NCBI RefSeq assembly: GCF_001517085.1
Contig: NZ_LRAC01000031.1
Coordinates: forward strand, 1 to 64,000
Origin: Paenibacillus sp. DMB5
GTDB lineage: Bacteria > Bacillota > Bacilli > Paenibacillales > Paenibacillaceae
Direction of reading: 5' to 3'
Length of the DNA stretch: 64,000 nt
Both the position numbers and the translations under genes were made by a program. Positions 17,355-26,498 of this stretch are shown here, in pieces. Position 1 is the stretch's first letter, and each line of letters opens with the position of its first letter. The notes beneath the pieces are model-generated. The model was not told the DNA's origin. It saw only the letters and a list, made by a program, of their open reading frames with translations, and ran no database searches.

Positions 17355-18505
17355 TCACGCCTTGGAAAGTCTGCGTTTCCGGTACAGCAGGAGCCCTGCC
17401 GCAAAATAAACCAGTGTGAGCAAGGTGATCATAATAAGCTCCCATCCCACATCCGGCAGTCCTGCTCCATCATTCAGAATTTGATTAAAGGCACTGGCAG
17501 TATGCGTAAGCGGAGCAGATCTGTCATTCCAAAAGCGCGCCCGTGTACAGTAATGAGATTCAGCTCCGGAAGGGGAAACAGGCTGCCCGAAAAAAACATC
17601 AGGATAAAAAACGGAAAACAGCCGACCGTCAGCACATCAAATACCGTGTTCAAAAAGCTGGCCACAATCAGGCTCACAGCAACCATAGCGATACTCGACA
17701 GCACCCCGACAGCCAGAATAGCGCCAAAATGCCCTACCGGTTCATACCCCAATCCGAGTGCCGTCCAATATGACAAAACAACCGCACCGGAGGCAACTGC
17801 CGCCTGGGTAATGCAGATTCCGCCCAGAAAGTTAAAAGCGCCAAGCCGGCTGAGCTTGAGTCTAAGCAGTGTTTTATTGTCATTTTCCTTCACAATGGAG
17901 GCTGAAGCCGTGAACAGAACCATTAGCACAGCAAGGGAGATCAGTCCAGGGACGTAGCTTTCGAACTCATTCACGGGCTGCTTTTTCTCAACAAAAGTTT
18001 CCTGTATAACGGCCGGAAGCGTGATTTCGGCTGCATTCATTCCCTGCCTGTTCACCTGCCCGGCCGCCCAGACTGCTGCAACAGGATACCTCACATTCCC
18101 CATACTCCCGTAAAAGCTTACCTGCGCCTGTATCTCGCTGACCTTCCTTCCTTTAGCCTTAGACGCAAGTGCCGCTGAATAGTCCTCCGGAATGACCAGG
18201 CCGATGTCGATTTCCTTTTCTTTTACCTTGGCCTGCAGCTCATCCCCGTCCTGGAAGCTTCTTATATTAAATACCGGAGACACGCCTGCCTGCCCCTCCA
18301 TCTGCTCCAGACTGCTTATAAGCTGAACCGACGCACGCCCCGCATCCAGATTCAGAACGCCAAGCTTATAAACAACAGCATCTCCCCCGTAAAAAAAGGA
18401 CATTAGCAGCAGAAAAAACGGCGAGAACAGCAGCACCATCGCGAGCATTTTCCAGTCCCGGATACTCTCCCTGACGGATTTGTTAACCGCTGCCGCAAGC
18501 TTCAT
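17355..18505 (-). pseudogene. ABC-2 type transporter permease with an apparent -1 frameshift at the C-terminus
   Basis: Membrane subunit of an ABC exporter. It has an N-terminal membrane segment (MLAMVLLFSPFFLLLMSFFYGG), a large extracytoplasmic domain (~residues 45-185) and five or so further segments. The open frame stops at 17474 with an odd tail after FFSGSLFPLPELNLITVHGRAF. Adding one base to the four-A run at 17531-17534 restores FWNDRSAPLTHTASAFNQIL and a last membrane segment ending LLLYRKRRLSKA at 17355. The start overlaps the ATPase stop (ATGA). Substrate unknown; no regulator or substrate clue adjacent. Confidence 0.82.
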
Positions 18506-19452
18506 TCCCGCAGCCCCCTTCCTGTCAATGCAATAAATGCATCCTCAAGCGTCCGTTTGCGGATTGTCATATCCAGAGTCTGAATTTGGTGAGCCCTGAG
18601 CAGCTGCTGCACCTTTGGAACCCATTCAAGAACGCTGCCTCCCCCAAGGAGGAACAGTCCGTCGGTGTAGGTTTTTTCTGTACATTCCGGCGGCATTGTC
18701 TGCAGAACCCTCTCGGCAAGCTCCCTGCTGATTCCATCCACCCGGAGCTGCAAAAGCTCTCCCGTGCCCGCTTTGGCCTTAAGCCTGGCAGGGCTGTCCA
18801 TCAGCACTATTTGTCCGTGATCGATAATGGCTACCCTGTCCGACAGCCTGTCAGCTTCATCCATGTCATGGGTAGTAAGGATTACCGTTTTATCCCGGGC
18901 CAGCCCCCGGATGAAGTCGCGCACCAGAATTCTGCTCTGCGGGTCCAGTCCCGCCTGCGGCTCATCCAGAATGATCAGCTGCGGATCGTGGACTATTGCG
19001 AGCGCGATATTCAGTCTCCGCTGCATCCCTCCGGAGAGCGTCCGGCCCAGCCTGTTTCTTTTGTCCCACAGACCCATTGCGTGCAGCAGTATTTCTGCCC
19101 GTCTGCTGGCTGCTCTGGACGAGAGTCCGTAGGCGATGCCTGCGAAACGCAACTGCTCCAGACAGGTCAGCAGCTCCCAGATGACAATCTCCTGCGGACA
19201 TAATCCGATCAACGGCTTAATCCGCTCATAACTGCCTGAAGTCATTGGTATACCATTGACCGAAATCCGGCCGGAATCTGCCTTGAGCAGGCCACACAGC
19301 ATTCTGATCGTGGTTGTTTTGCCTGCTCCGTTAGGCCCCAGCAGGCCGAACACTTCCCGTTTGTGGACTGTGAAGCTTATGTTGTCTACGGCGGGCACCG
19401 TCCCATACTGCTTGCTCAGACCCGTTACCGCCAGAACCGCCTCATTCTCCAT
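18502..19452 (-). CDS. ABC transporter ATP-binding protein (ABC-2/drug-exporter type)
   Basis: Cytoplasmic nucleotide-binding subunit paired with the permease that follows with a 4-base overlap. Seen: Walker A GPNGAGKTT, Q-loop region LCPQEIVIWELLT, signature LSGGMQRR, Walker B LIILDEPQAGLDP and the H-loop TTHDMDEADRLSD. Start taken as ATG 19452 (MENEAV) behind GAGG; an ATG at 19464 is also open. About 316 residues including an ~85-residue C-terminal DUF4162-like tail, as usual in this family. Confidence 0.92.
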   Translation of the reverse strand: MENEAVLAVTGLSKQYGTVPAVDNISFTVHKREVFGLLGPNGAGKTTTIRMLCGLLKADSGRISVNGIPMTSGSYERIKPLIGLCPQEIVIWELLTCLEQLRFAGIAYGLSSRAASRRAEILLHAMGLWDKRNRLGRTLSGGMQRRLNIALAIVHDPQLIILDEPQAGLDPQSRILVRDFIRGLARDKTVILTTHDMDEADRLSDRVAIIDHGQIVLMDSPARLKAKAGTGELLQLRVDGISRELAERVLQTMPPECTEKTYTDGLFLLGGGSVLEWVPKVQQLLRAHQIQTLDMTIRKRTLEDAFIALTGRGLRE

Positions 19453-19586
19453 GCAGCACCTCATATTCCATTTATTTCAAAATGGTACTACAACCAATTT
19501 ATCAGAGCTTTCGGGGGGATGCAGTGAGCTACCGCTCATTGTCCATGGTGGCTGCCTTCTCTTTGCCACAGCCTGCCTACCAACGC

Positions 19587-19623
19587 AAAAAAAGGCCCTC
19601 CGCTGCAGACAGCGGAGAGCCTT
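19587..19623 (-). terminator. Rho-independent terminator after the YdjM-like gene
   Basis: On the minus strand AAGGCTCTCCGCTG pairs with CAGCGGAGGGCCTT and is followed by T residues. It lies just after the stop at 19650 and before the ABC ATPase start. Confidence 0.88.
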
Positions 19624-19649
19624 ATCATGCCCTTCCGGGCTCCCTCCGT

Positions 19650-20366
19650 TTAGGAGGGGGTAATAACGAACACATAGACAACCAGCAGCAGTGTGAGCAC
19701 AATGCACACCTTCTCCACTCCGCTGCCCTTCTTCGTGCCGGTGCTCATCAGCTTCAGACGAAGCTTGAAGGGCAGCGGCGGCAGCGGGGTAATCCCGCGC
19801 TGGGTCAGCGAGTCGGCCAGCAGATGCAGCGCATACGACAGGCCTCCGGCAATCCACAGGCTGCCGCCGTCATTCATGCCGAGGGAGACAAAGTACAGCA
19901 GCGCCCCCCAGCCGGCTACCGCATACAGGGTATGCGTGATTCCCCGGTGCGGAACAACAGAAGCTACCACGAGTATGCAGGCGGCGATGTAGTTCCACGG
20001 ATCATAATCGTCGGCGAATGCAAACAGCGCCAGAGCGATTAGCAGCATAACCAGCTGCCGCAGCCTTCTGCCCGGAAGGAACGATACACTACCCACGAGC
20101 AGCGCCAGCACGATATGCCATGGCGGTTCAGCGATGCCGGCAAAATAAAGATATATCGCCGCGCCGATCAACGCCACCTGCAGCAGCCTCAACATAGGTT
20201 CCGGTACAGCACTGCGTACCAGCAGCGAATTCGGCTCATCAATATCGGGCAGCAGGGAGCTGACCGCCGCTACAGCAACTGCCGGAACCGTGATTTCGTA
20301 ACCGAGCAGATTCATCACAGAGAGCGTAATCCCGGTGCTGATAATAAAATGGGATTTGCCCATCAT
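19650..20366 (-). CDS. YdjM/DUF457-family membrane-bound metal-dependent hydrolase-like protein
   Basis: 238 residues with about five to six membrane segments. The conserved family residues are visible: the N-terminal KSHFIISTG His, LLPDIDEPNSL (Asp pair), PHRGITHTL (His-rich motif) and YALHLLADSLTQRGITPLPPL. Members are annotated as metal-dependent hydrolases because of these His/Asp residues; in enterobacteria YdjM is LexA-regulated, but the substrate is unknown. Single gene with its own promoter (20424-20452) and terminator. Confidence 0.88.
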   Translation of the reverse strand: MMGKSHFIISTGITLSVMNLLGYEITVPAVAVAAVSSLLPDIDEPNSLLVRSAVPEPMLRLLQVALIGAAIYLYFAGIAEPPWHIVLALLVGSVSFLPGRRLRQLVMLLIALALFAFADDYDPWNYIAACILVVASVVPHRGITHTLYAVAGWGALLYFVSLGMNDGGSLWIAGGLSYALHLLADSLTQRGITPLPPLPFKLRLKLMSTGTKKGSGVEKVCIVLTLLLVVYVFVITPS

Positions 20367-20423
20367 CTTTGAAACCGCCCCTTTCTAGGATGTCAAAAAT
20401 AAGAACAAATGTGCGGTTACCAA

Positions 20424-20452
20424 AGTATACTAAGAGAGCGTTTTTTTGTCTA
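20424..20452 (-). promoter_or_regulatory. Sigma-A-type promoter for the YdjM-like gene
   Basis: Minus strand TAGACA, 17 bases, TATACT (5/6 each), 57 bases before the start at 20366. Confidence 0.72.
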
Positions 20453-20514
20453 GCCTGCGGCTGTAATATTCGCTTCAAAACCCTTTAGCCGCCGGGCTTC
20501 CTTATAGTTTTGGC

Positions 20515-20543
20515 TTGTCCTCCCCTGTGTTTTAGGATACAAT
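20515..20543 (+). promoter_or_regulatory. Sigma-A-type promoter for the EamA transporter gene
   Basis: TTGTCC, 17 bases, TACAAT, about 48 bases before the GTG start at 20591. Confidence 0.65.
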
Positions 20544-20590
20544 TTGGACAACTTGATACGTTTTCTGTATTTCATGAAAGGATGACGACT

Positions 20591-21535
20591 GTGAGCCGCT
20601 CGCGAATCGCCGATCTCAGCCTGCTGCTGGTGGCGCTGATGTGGGGCTGTACCTTCCTGATCGTCCAGCACGCCGTCAGGGTACTGCCGCCGCTTGCCTT
20701 CAACAGTATCCGGTTCACAGGCGCCGCCTTGCTGCTGGCGCTGATTACGGCTGTCTTTTACCGCCATGAATGGAAGCAGCTGAGCTGGCGTATGGTTCTG
20801 CATGCCCTGCTGCTGGGCCTTTTTCTGTTCATGGGCTACGGTCTGCAGACGATGGGACTGCTGTACACAAGCACCTCCAATACCGGGTTCATCACGGGCC
20901 TGTCCGTTGTGATTGTCCCCTTCCTGTCGCTTGCGCTGCTGAAGCATTCTATCTCCCGCTACACTTGGCTTAGTGCAGCTATTGCCGTTGCAGGACTGTA
21001 TCTGCTGACCTTCACCGGCTCGGCATTTTCGCTTGGGCTGGGCGACAGCCTGGTTCTGCTCTGCGCTGTCGCTTTTGCCCTGCAGATTGCCTATACCGGC
21101 GTGTATGCGCCGCGGTATCCGGCACTGCCGCTGGCAACGCTTCAGCTTGCTGTTGTCGGTCTGCTCAGCATCGTTGCCTCGCTGATCTTTGACGGCAGCG
21201 TCCCGCTGCTGCAGAGCCGGGAGCTGGTGAGGGAGCCCGATGTGCTCTGGGCGCTGCTGATCTCCATCGGGCCGACCAGCGCGTTTGCTTTCTGGATTCA
21301 GACGGCCTGCCAGAAATACACCACACCGTCCCGGGTGGCCATTATCTACGCGATGGAGCCGGTGTTCGCCGCTTTTACCGGACTTGTCTTTGGCGGTGAA
21401 AAGCTCGGTTTGTCCGCCGGGCTTGGCTGCCTGCTCATCCTTGCGGCGATGCTTACTGCCGAGCTCAGTCCTGCGCCTGACAAGGATGGGAGCTCAGAAG
21501 AGGATGCCGTTCCTTTAGCTTCATCAGACGGATAA
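20591..21535 (+). CDS. DMT-superfamily transporter with two EamA domains
   Basis: About 314 residues and ten predicted membrane segments arranged as two EamA repeats. Seen: LLLVALMWGCTFLIVQHAV at the start of repeat one and the RFTGAALLLAL motif, then GDSLVLLCAVAFALQIAYTG opening repeat two and IIYAMEPVFAAFTGLVFGGE near the end. GTG at 20591 is preferred because AAAGG lies nine bases upstream; the ATG at 20582 is too close to that site. Substrate (amino acid, sugar or other metabolite export) cannot be told. The polar C-terminal tail is cytoplasmic. Confidence 0.9.
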   Translation: MSRSRIADLSLLLVALMWGCTFLIVQHAVRVLPPLAFNSIRFTGAALLLALITAVFYRHEWKQLSWRMVLHALLLGLFLFMGYGLQTMGLLYTSTSNTGFITGLSVVIVPFLSLALLKHSISRYTWLSAAIAVAGLYLLTFTGSAFSLGLGDSLVLLCAVAFALQIAYTGVYAPRYPALPLATLQLAVVGLLSIVASLIFDGSVPLLQSRELVREPDVLWALLISIGPTSAFAFWIQTACQKYTTPSRVAIIYAMEPVFAAFTGLVFGGEKLGLSAGLGCLLILAAMLTAELSPAPDKDGSSEEDAVPLASSDG

Positions 21536-21577
21536 TTTCATTTATACTAGTACAATAACCTTTAGGAGAGAACCCGA

Positions 21578-22384
21578 ATGTACAAACTGATTGCAATTGA
21601 CATCGACGACACATTAATTAATGATGACAAGGAAGTTACCCCTGCCACCCAGACCGCGCTTGAGCAGGCTGTCGCTGCAGGTGTGGTAGTAACTCTGGCC
21701 ACCGGACGCGCTTATGCTTCCGCTCAGGCTATTGCCCGCCAGACCGGCCTTAACGTGCCGATTATCACTTACCAGGGGGCCCTGGTCAAGAACCTGATGG
21801 ACGAAAAAGTGCTCTACGAGCGTTATGTGCCGCAGGATGCTGTACGCAAGCTTTTCCAGTATTGTGTGGAGCACGATCTGCACCTGCAGACTTATATTGA
21901 TGACAAGCTGTATGCGCGTGAAGAGAACCAGAAGCTGATTGAATATTCCCAGCTGAACCGGACTCAATACTTCATTGAACCGGACTGGGAGAACAAGCTC
22001 GTTCCGCAGAAGACTCCAAAAATGCTCATCATCGACGACCCGGCCTACCTGGACGAGCTGTCCCCGATCCTGCGGGAGCTGCTGGGCGATTCCGTCCACA
22101 TTACCAAATCCAAACCGCACTTCCTCGAAATCATGCACAGTGAAGGCACCAAGGGCATCGCGCTTGAGTTCCTGGCCGGCCACTTCGGCTGCGAGCTGTC
22201 CGAAACGATCGCTGTCGGCGATTCCTGGAATGACCATGAGATGCTCGAAGCGGCCGGTCTTGGTGTGGCTATGGCCAATGCTATTCCTGCGCTCAAGGAA
22301 ATTGCCGATTTCGTCACCCTCAGCAACAATGAAGACGGCGTGAAGTATGCGATCGACAAGTTTATTTTGAAGACAGTAGAATAG
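21578..22384 (+). CDS. Cof-type HAD-IIB family phosphatase (YidA-like)
   Basis: 268 residues, the usual size. HAD motif I IDIDDTLINDD at residues 7-17 with the nucleophile Asp, motif II region VVTLATGRAYASAQ, motif III Lys in the SEGTKGIALEFL stretch, and motif IV VGDSWNDHEML. The C2-type cap domain is in the middle. Such enzymes dephosphorylate sugar phosphates and flavin/PLP phosphates; the substrate is not predictable. It lies 42 bases after the EamA gene, possibly co-transcribed, and ends in a strong terminator. Confidence 0.93.
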   Translation: MYKLIAIDIDDTLINDDKEVTPATQTALEQAVAAGVVVTLATGRAYASAQAIARQTGLNVPIITYQGALVKNLMDEKVLYERYVPQDAVRKLFQYCVEHDLHLQTYIDDKLYAREENQKLIEYSQLNRTQYFIEPDWENKLVPQKTPKMLIIDDPAYLDELSPILRELLGDSVHITKSKPHFLEIMHSEGTKGIALEFLAGHFGCELSETIAVGDSWNDHEMLEAAGLGVAMANAIPALKEIADFVTLSNNEDGVKYAIDKFILKTVE

Positions 22385-22401
22385 TTTTTTAAATTTATAG
22401 C

Positions 22402-22455
22402 AAAAGGGTGCGCTGCCGCCGGTTCTCCAATCAACCGGCGCAGCGCACCCTTTTT
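22402..22455 (+). terminator. Rho-independent terminator after the HAD gene
   Basis: AAAAGGGTGCGCTGC pairs with GCAGCGCACCCTTTT, with an inner CCGGTT/AACCGG stem and a T tail. Symmetric enough to work in both directions, also for the converging GNAT gene. Confidence 0.93.
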
Positions 22456-22529
22456 ATTGCTTGCCATCCTCTTATAAGGCCGATCTGGTAATACGCAAAT
22501 CCCGCGTAGTCTCGCAAGTCCGCTTCCGG

Positions 22530-23111
22530 CTAATATTCCGCTCCGCGCACCTTGGCATACACTTTGCTGTCATGCAGCTCTCCGTCAAAGCCGCGGGTGT
22601 TGAGCCGCAGCACTCCATCCAGCTTATAACCGGCACGTTCTGCTACGGCAGCGCTTTTGGCATTGCGTCCGCTGCAGCGGATTTCAATCCGGTTAGCCCC
22701 AAGCTCATGAATGGCGAAATCCGTGATCGCATTTACTGCCTCCGTCATGTACCCTTTTCCGGAGCAGGAGGTTCTGATCCAGTAGCCCATTTCAAACGCA
22801 CGGACATCCCAGTCTATATGGTGAAGCCCGCTGCAGCCGACGAATGTTCCGTCAGCCTTGTTATAGATGTTCATATGCATGTTAGTGCGCTTCAAGTAAT
22901 TGATCCGTGCTTCCCGTACGAAGATTTCACTTTCCTCTGGTGTCTGCGCCTTTTGGGCGAAGATCATCCACGGCTGCAGCTCATTCAGACTCTCCATGAT
23001 TGCCTCGTTCATCTTCACTCCGTCGCCCCATTGCGCTGCCCGGATCAGCAGGCGCTCCGACTCTATACTTTCAGGAATATCAAGCAAAATGGGAATTACC
23101 GGCTCAGCCAT
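22530..23111 (-). CDS. GNAT-family N-acetyltransferase (RimJ/RimL type)
   Basis: 193 residues. Typical of the ribosomal-protein-acetyltransferase branch: SERLLIRAAQWGDG at the N-terminus, GCSGLHHIDWDVRAFEMGYWI, the acetyl-CoA loop SGKGYMTEAVNAITDFA, and the C-terminal NAKSAAVAERAGYKLDGVLR. The true acceptor is unknown. It begins behind a GGAGGGG site and has no evident operon partner. Confidence 0.92.
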   Translation of the reverse strand: MAEPVIPILLDIPESIESERLLIRAAQWGDGVKMNEAIMESLNELQPWMIFAQKAQTPEESEIFVREARINYLKRTNMHMNIYNKADGTFVGCSGLHHIDWDVRAFEMGYWIRTSCSGKGYMTEAVNAITDFAIHELGANRIEIRCSGRNAKSAAVAERAGYKLDGVLRLNTRGFDGELHDSKVYAKVRGAEY

Positions 23112-23215
23112 ATTATTAGCCCCTCCTATTTTCTAATTTAATCTCCTTCCCGGAATTATATTTGGAAAACCTTTTTCTGGAAGTGATAAATCTTATGTGC
23201 GTTCGGCGGCCTGCG

Positions 23216-23345
23216 GCCAAATCAAGGGCATTTATGCCCTTCATTTCGCTCATTCCGTCAGCGGCTAATTCAAAGGCATTTTTGCCCTTCAATTTACTCA
23301 TTCGGCCATCCGCTCCCGAATCAAGGGCATTCCTCCCATTATTCC
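23216..23345. repeat. Three hairpin-forming repeats, period 48-51 bp
   Basis: TCAAGGGCAT/TCAAAGGCAT cores start at 23222, 23270 and 23321. The first two continue as TTTATGCCCTTCAWTT...CTCATTC and form small stems (AAGGGCAT-ATGCCCTT). On the minus strand the period is a multiple of three, and an open frame 23116-23388 reads the repeats as related ~16-residue peptides (NAFELAADGMSEMKG-like). I regard it as an intergenic repeat; a coding role is not shown. Confidence 0.65.
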
Positions 23346-23368
23346 AACCGTTCAGCCCCCAGCCCGAC

Positions 23369-24151
23369 TCACACCCGCTCCAGCGCAACCCTCATCCCGG
23401 TAACCGCCAATGTAACGCCCTCCGGCAAAATGTAGTCCTTGCGGATGTCAACGTCATGCGACATATGCGTATAGATGGTGCGGGCCGGCTGGACCACCTT
23501 CAGCAGCTCTGCCGCTTCCGTCATATCATACACGGAGCGTGTGGAGAGCTCAGCCGCTTCATAATAGAAGCTGGTGCCCAGCACCAGCAGGTCAGCTCCG
23601 TGCATCGGAGCGTACTCCTCCGGTCCGAGTGAGATGGAATCGGAGCAATAAACCCATGTATACTCAGCCTTCTCCAGCTTGTATGCGTAAGAGTAGCCGT
23701 TCTTGCCGTGATTCACCCGCCAGGTACTGATCTGCCAGCCGTCCAGTTCGATCCCCTCGTCACAGGCAATCATATCAATATGACCGCCCAGCCACGGGTA
23801 CTGCCGCTGAATAATCGGGATTACCTCGGCCGGAGCATACAGCTCTCCTCTGTAGCCCATCCAGCGGCAGGCATCCGCCCATTCCGGCAGCCCGCCGATA
23901 TGGTCAAAATGGGCATGGGTAATCAGCATTCTGCGCATGCTGCGCAGCCCCTGCTGCTCCATCTGCCGCCGCCAGTCCGGCCCGCAGTCAATCGCAAAAA
24001 AATCACTGCCGTTATCTATAAGCACGGATGAGCGCAGCCGGGCATTCAGCCCGCCTGTTCTCGCCTCCATGCAGGTCTCACAGCTGCAGTACACCCGGGG
24101 TACGCCCATTGCGTCGCCTGTCCCCAAAAACACCAACGTATCCATCTGCAC
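23369..24151 (-). CDS. Metallo-beta-lactamase-fold hydrolase, PhnP-like
   Basis: 260 residues. Seen: FLGTGDAMGVPRVYCSCETCMEAR (PhnP-type N-terminus with Cys residues that can bind a structural zinc), the zinc motif THAHFDHIGG, a CSDS metal-ligand block in the middle, and a C-terminal TIYTHMSHD with the last His ligands. PhnP is a phosphodiesterase of phosphonate breakdown, but no other phn genes are present, so the substrate (cyclic phosphodiester or similar) is open. No signal peptide. Confidence 0.9.
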   Translation of the reverse strand: MQMDTLVFLGTGDAMGVPRVYCSCETCMEARTGGLNARLRSSVLIDNGSDFFAIDCGPDWRRQMEQQGLRSMRRMLITHAHFDHIGGLPEWADACRWMGYRGELYAPAEVIPIIQRQYPWLGGHIDMIACDEGIELDGWQISTWRVNHGKNGYSYAYKLEKAEYTWVYCSDSISLGPEEYAPMHGADLLVLGTSFYYEAAELSTRSVYDMTEAAELLKVVQPARTIYTHMSHDVDIRKDYILPEGVTLAVTGMRVALERV

Positions 24152-24251
24152 TCGCTCCTCCAGTTCAAACAGCTAAGATTAGTAACCCTCATTATAGTAC
24201 ATATCGGAGTTCATCTCATCCATTCCTCCCCTCCGCCCCTTTTTCCGCATC

Positions 24252-24286
24252 AAAAAGGCCGCCCTCCAGCTCTGGAGGAACGGCCC
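24252..24286 (-). terminator. Rho-independent terminator of the sulfate transporter operon
   Basis: Minus strand GGCCGTTCCTCC pairs with GGAGGGCGGCC, followed by TTTTT. It lies about 55 bases after the binding-protein stop. Confidence 0.9.
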
Positions 24287-24341
24287 CGCTTACCTTCATT
24301 GTTGTTTTCCCTTGCCGGCCGGAAGAGCCTCCGCTGAACCG

Positions 24342-25412
24342 CTAAATGCCCGCCAGCACCTGATACCAGATGCCGCGCTTGGAATACAGCGTCTCCCGGA
24401 CTTCCGTCCAGCCGCCGAGATAATCGATGCCGAACAGCCCCGCCGGAACCGGATAACGGCTCTCATTGGCCGCATAGACCTGCTCGTTCACCGGACGGAA
24501 GCCATGCTCCGCGAATACCTCCTGCGCAGCAGGTGTCGACAGATAATCGACCAGCGCTTCGGCAGCTTCCCGTGTACCGCGCTCATCCACATATTTGTCC
24601 ACGACTGCTGCCGGATTTTCAATCAGAATCGTATCCTTAGGGATAATGACTTCATACTTCACGCCTTTGGCGATCCGCGCCAGCAGCTCATTCTCATAGG
24701 TAACGATAACATCGCCTACGCCATATTCAAAAGCCGCCATCGAGGCCCGCCCGCTTTTATCCAGAGATTCCACGTTAGCATGTACCTGCTCCAGAAAAGC
24801 TTTTGCCGCCGCAGGGTCCTTCGTTCCCGTCTGCTCCTCGGACATCTTTAGGCCCGCTCCATAGATCGCGTTGATATCCCACTGTGCTCCGCCGGAGGTC
24901 TTAGGGTTGGGGTAGAGCACCTTCACACCCGGCTTCGCCAGATCGGTAAAGTCCTTAATTCCCTTCGGGTTGCCTTCACGTGTCCCCAGCGCCACCACCG
25001 AACGGGTAATCATGCCGTCAGCACCGTGCTCCTTCCAGGTATCCGCAACCAGTCCCGCTTTGACCAGCTTCTCAACATCACCCTCCAGCGCAAGCAGGGT
25101 CACATCCGCTTCAAAACCGCCGGCTATGGCTCTGGCCTGCGTTCCCGAAGCCTCATAGGATTCCTGAAAAACAATAGTCTGGCCAGTCTTGGCCTTCCAG
25201 TCCGCCGCGAACAGGGGCAGAATGTCGCCCATTGCATCTTTGACCACGCTGTACGCTCCGACCACCAGGGTCAAATCGCCCTGCTGGGGAGCCGCTTCAC
25301 CTTCTGCCGTTTCCTTACCGTCTCCGCAGCCGGCCAGAGCCAGTGCGAGCAATGCCAGCATCAGGGCTGCCAGCCATCCGTGCAGTTGTCTGCTCCTTTT
25401 GTGAACCCTCAT
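24342..25412 (-). CDS. sbp: Sulfate ABC transporter substrate-binding lipoprotein
   Basis: Extracellular binding protein for sulfate (or thiosulfate). About 356 residues with a lipoprotein signal: basic MRVHKRSR, a Leu/Ala core, and the lipobox LALAGC. Family features: VVGAYSVVKDAMGDI, FQESYEASGTQARAIAGG, LYPNPKTSGGAQWDINAIYGA and FEYGVGDVIVTYENELL. ATG at 25412 chosen with AAAGG twelve bases upstream; an ATG at 25424 is too close to that site. It is the last gene of cysT-cysW-cysA-sbp, whereas in many bacteria it comes first. Confidence 0.93.
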   Translation of the reverse strand: MRVHKRSRQLHGWLAALMLALLALALAGCGDGKETAEGEAAPQQGDLTLVVGAYSVVKDAMGDILPLFAADWKAKTGQTIVFQESYEASGTQARAIAGGFEADVTLLALEGDVEKLVKAGLVADTWKEHGADGMITRSVVALGTREGNPKGIKDFTDLAKPGVKVLYPNPKTSGGAQWDINAIYGAGLKMSEEQTGTKDPAAAKAFLEQVHANVESLDKSGRASMAAFEYGVGDVIVTYENELLARIAKGVKYEVIIPKDTILIENPAAVVDKYVDERGTREAAEALVDYLSTPAAQEVFAEHGFRPVNEQVYAANESRYPVPAGLFGIDYLGGWTEVRETLYSKRGIWYQVLAGI

Positions 25413-25431
25413 ACCGGCACACATCCTTTAC

Positions 25432-26496
25432 TTAGATAAACACAGGCATCGGATCTTCCTTCAGCCCGTTCTCCTGAATCCAGCTGCGCTCGTCATTGAA
25501 CAGATAAGCACGGTGGACCAGCACGGAGATTTCCTGGCCCGGTGTAAGGGTCTCCTTTTCAAGCGAGCGGTACGTCACCAGCTTGTGCCCGTTTACTTCT
25601 ACCTCTACCAGCCACTCGCTGCCGCGGAAGTGCAGATGCTTCACGATGCCCTGCTCTGTGGCTGAGGCCATTTTGAACTCGTGCAGATGTCCGACTTCGA
25701 TATACTCGGGACGGATCAGCGCCTTGGTCGGCTTGCTGCCTCCGGCATTCTTGAAGCCCTTCAGCTCGCTGGTGCTCTCGATCAGTGTGGATTCACCGAT
25801 AAAGGTGGCCACGAACGGTGTCTTGGGCTCTTTATAAATATCCCACGGGGTTCCCTTCTGCTCCAAACGTCCCTGATTGATGATCATAATCTCATCGGCC
25901 ACTTCAATCGCCTCATCCTGGTCATGCGTGACGAAGATTGAGGTGATCCCGACCCGTTCAATCAGCTCGCGCAGCCACGAGCGCAGCTCCTGGCGTATCT
26001 TCGCGTCGATTGCGGCGAACGGCTCATCCAGCAGCAGCAGCTGCGGCTCAGGCGCAAGCGCCCGGGCAAAAGCGACACGCTGGCGCTGCCCGCCTGACAG
26101 CTGATGCGGATAACGCTTCTCGAATCCTTTGAGTCCGGTAAGCTCAACGAGCTCTGTAACCCGGTCACGGATCGTATTCTTGTTCGCTTTCTTGACCTTC
26201 AGCCCAAAAGCAATATTCTCATACACGGTCATGTGCTTGAAGAGCGCATAGTTCTGGAACACAAAGCCGATTTCGCGCTCCTGCGGCGGAAGATTGTTAA
26301 CCGTTTTGCCGTGAAAAACAATTTCACCGCTATCCGGTGTCTCCAGTCCTGCCAGCATGCGCAGAATCGAGGTTTTGCCGCCGCCGCTCGGGCCGAGCAG
26401 GCCGATCAGATGACCTTTGGTAATACCGAAATTAACGTCCTTCACGGCGTGAAAATCTCCAAAATGCTTATTTAGTCCCCGAACCTCTACATGCAT
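25432..26496 (-). CDS. cysA: Sulfate/thiosulfate ABC transporter ATP-binding protein
   Basis: 354 residues. Nucleotide-binding domain with Walker A GPSGGGKTS, Q-loop FVFQNYALFKHMTV, signature LSGGQRQRVAFARAL, Walker B LLLLDEPFAAID and H-loop VTHDQDEA. The last ~110 residues form a regulatory TOBE-like domain (KALIRPEYIEVG... LVTYRSLEKETL). It energises the CysT/CysW permease pair and sits two bases after cysW. Confidence 0.95.
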   Translation of the reverse strand: MHVEVRGLNKHFGDFHAVKDVNFGITKGHLIGLLGPSGGGKTSILRMLAGLETPDSGEIVFHGKTVNNLPPQEREIGFVFQNYALFKHMTVYENIAFGLKVKKANKNTIRDRVTELVELTGLKGFEKRYPHQLSGGQRQRVAFARALAPEPQLLLLDEPFAAIDAKIRQELRSWLRELIERVGITSIFVTHDQDEAIEVADEIMIINQGRLEQKGTPWDIYKEPKTPFVATFIGESTLIESTSELKGFKNAGGSKPTKALIRPEYIEVGHLHEFKMASATEQGIVKHLHFRGSEWLVEVEVNGHKLVTYRSLEKETLTPGQEISVLVHRAYLFNDERSWIQENGLKEDPMPVFI

Positions 26497-26498
26497 CT

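Noticed and set aside
23116..23388. 90-codon protein gene on the minus strand
   Set aside because: It overlaps the end of the MBL gene and reads through hairpin repeats; kept as repeat and finding, not as a gene.
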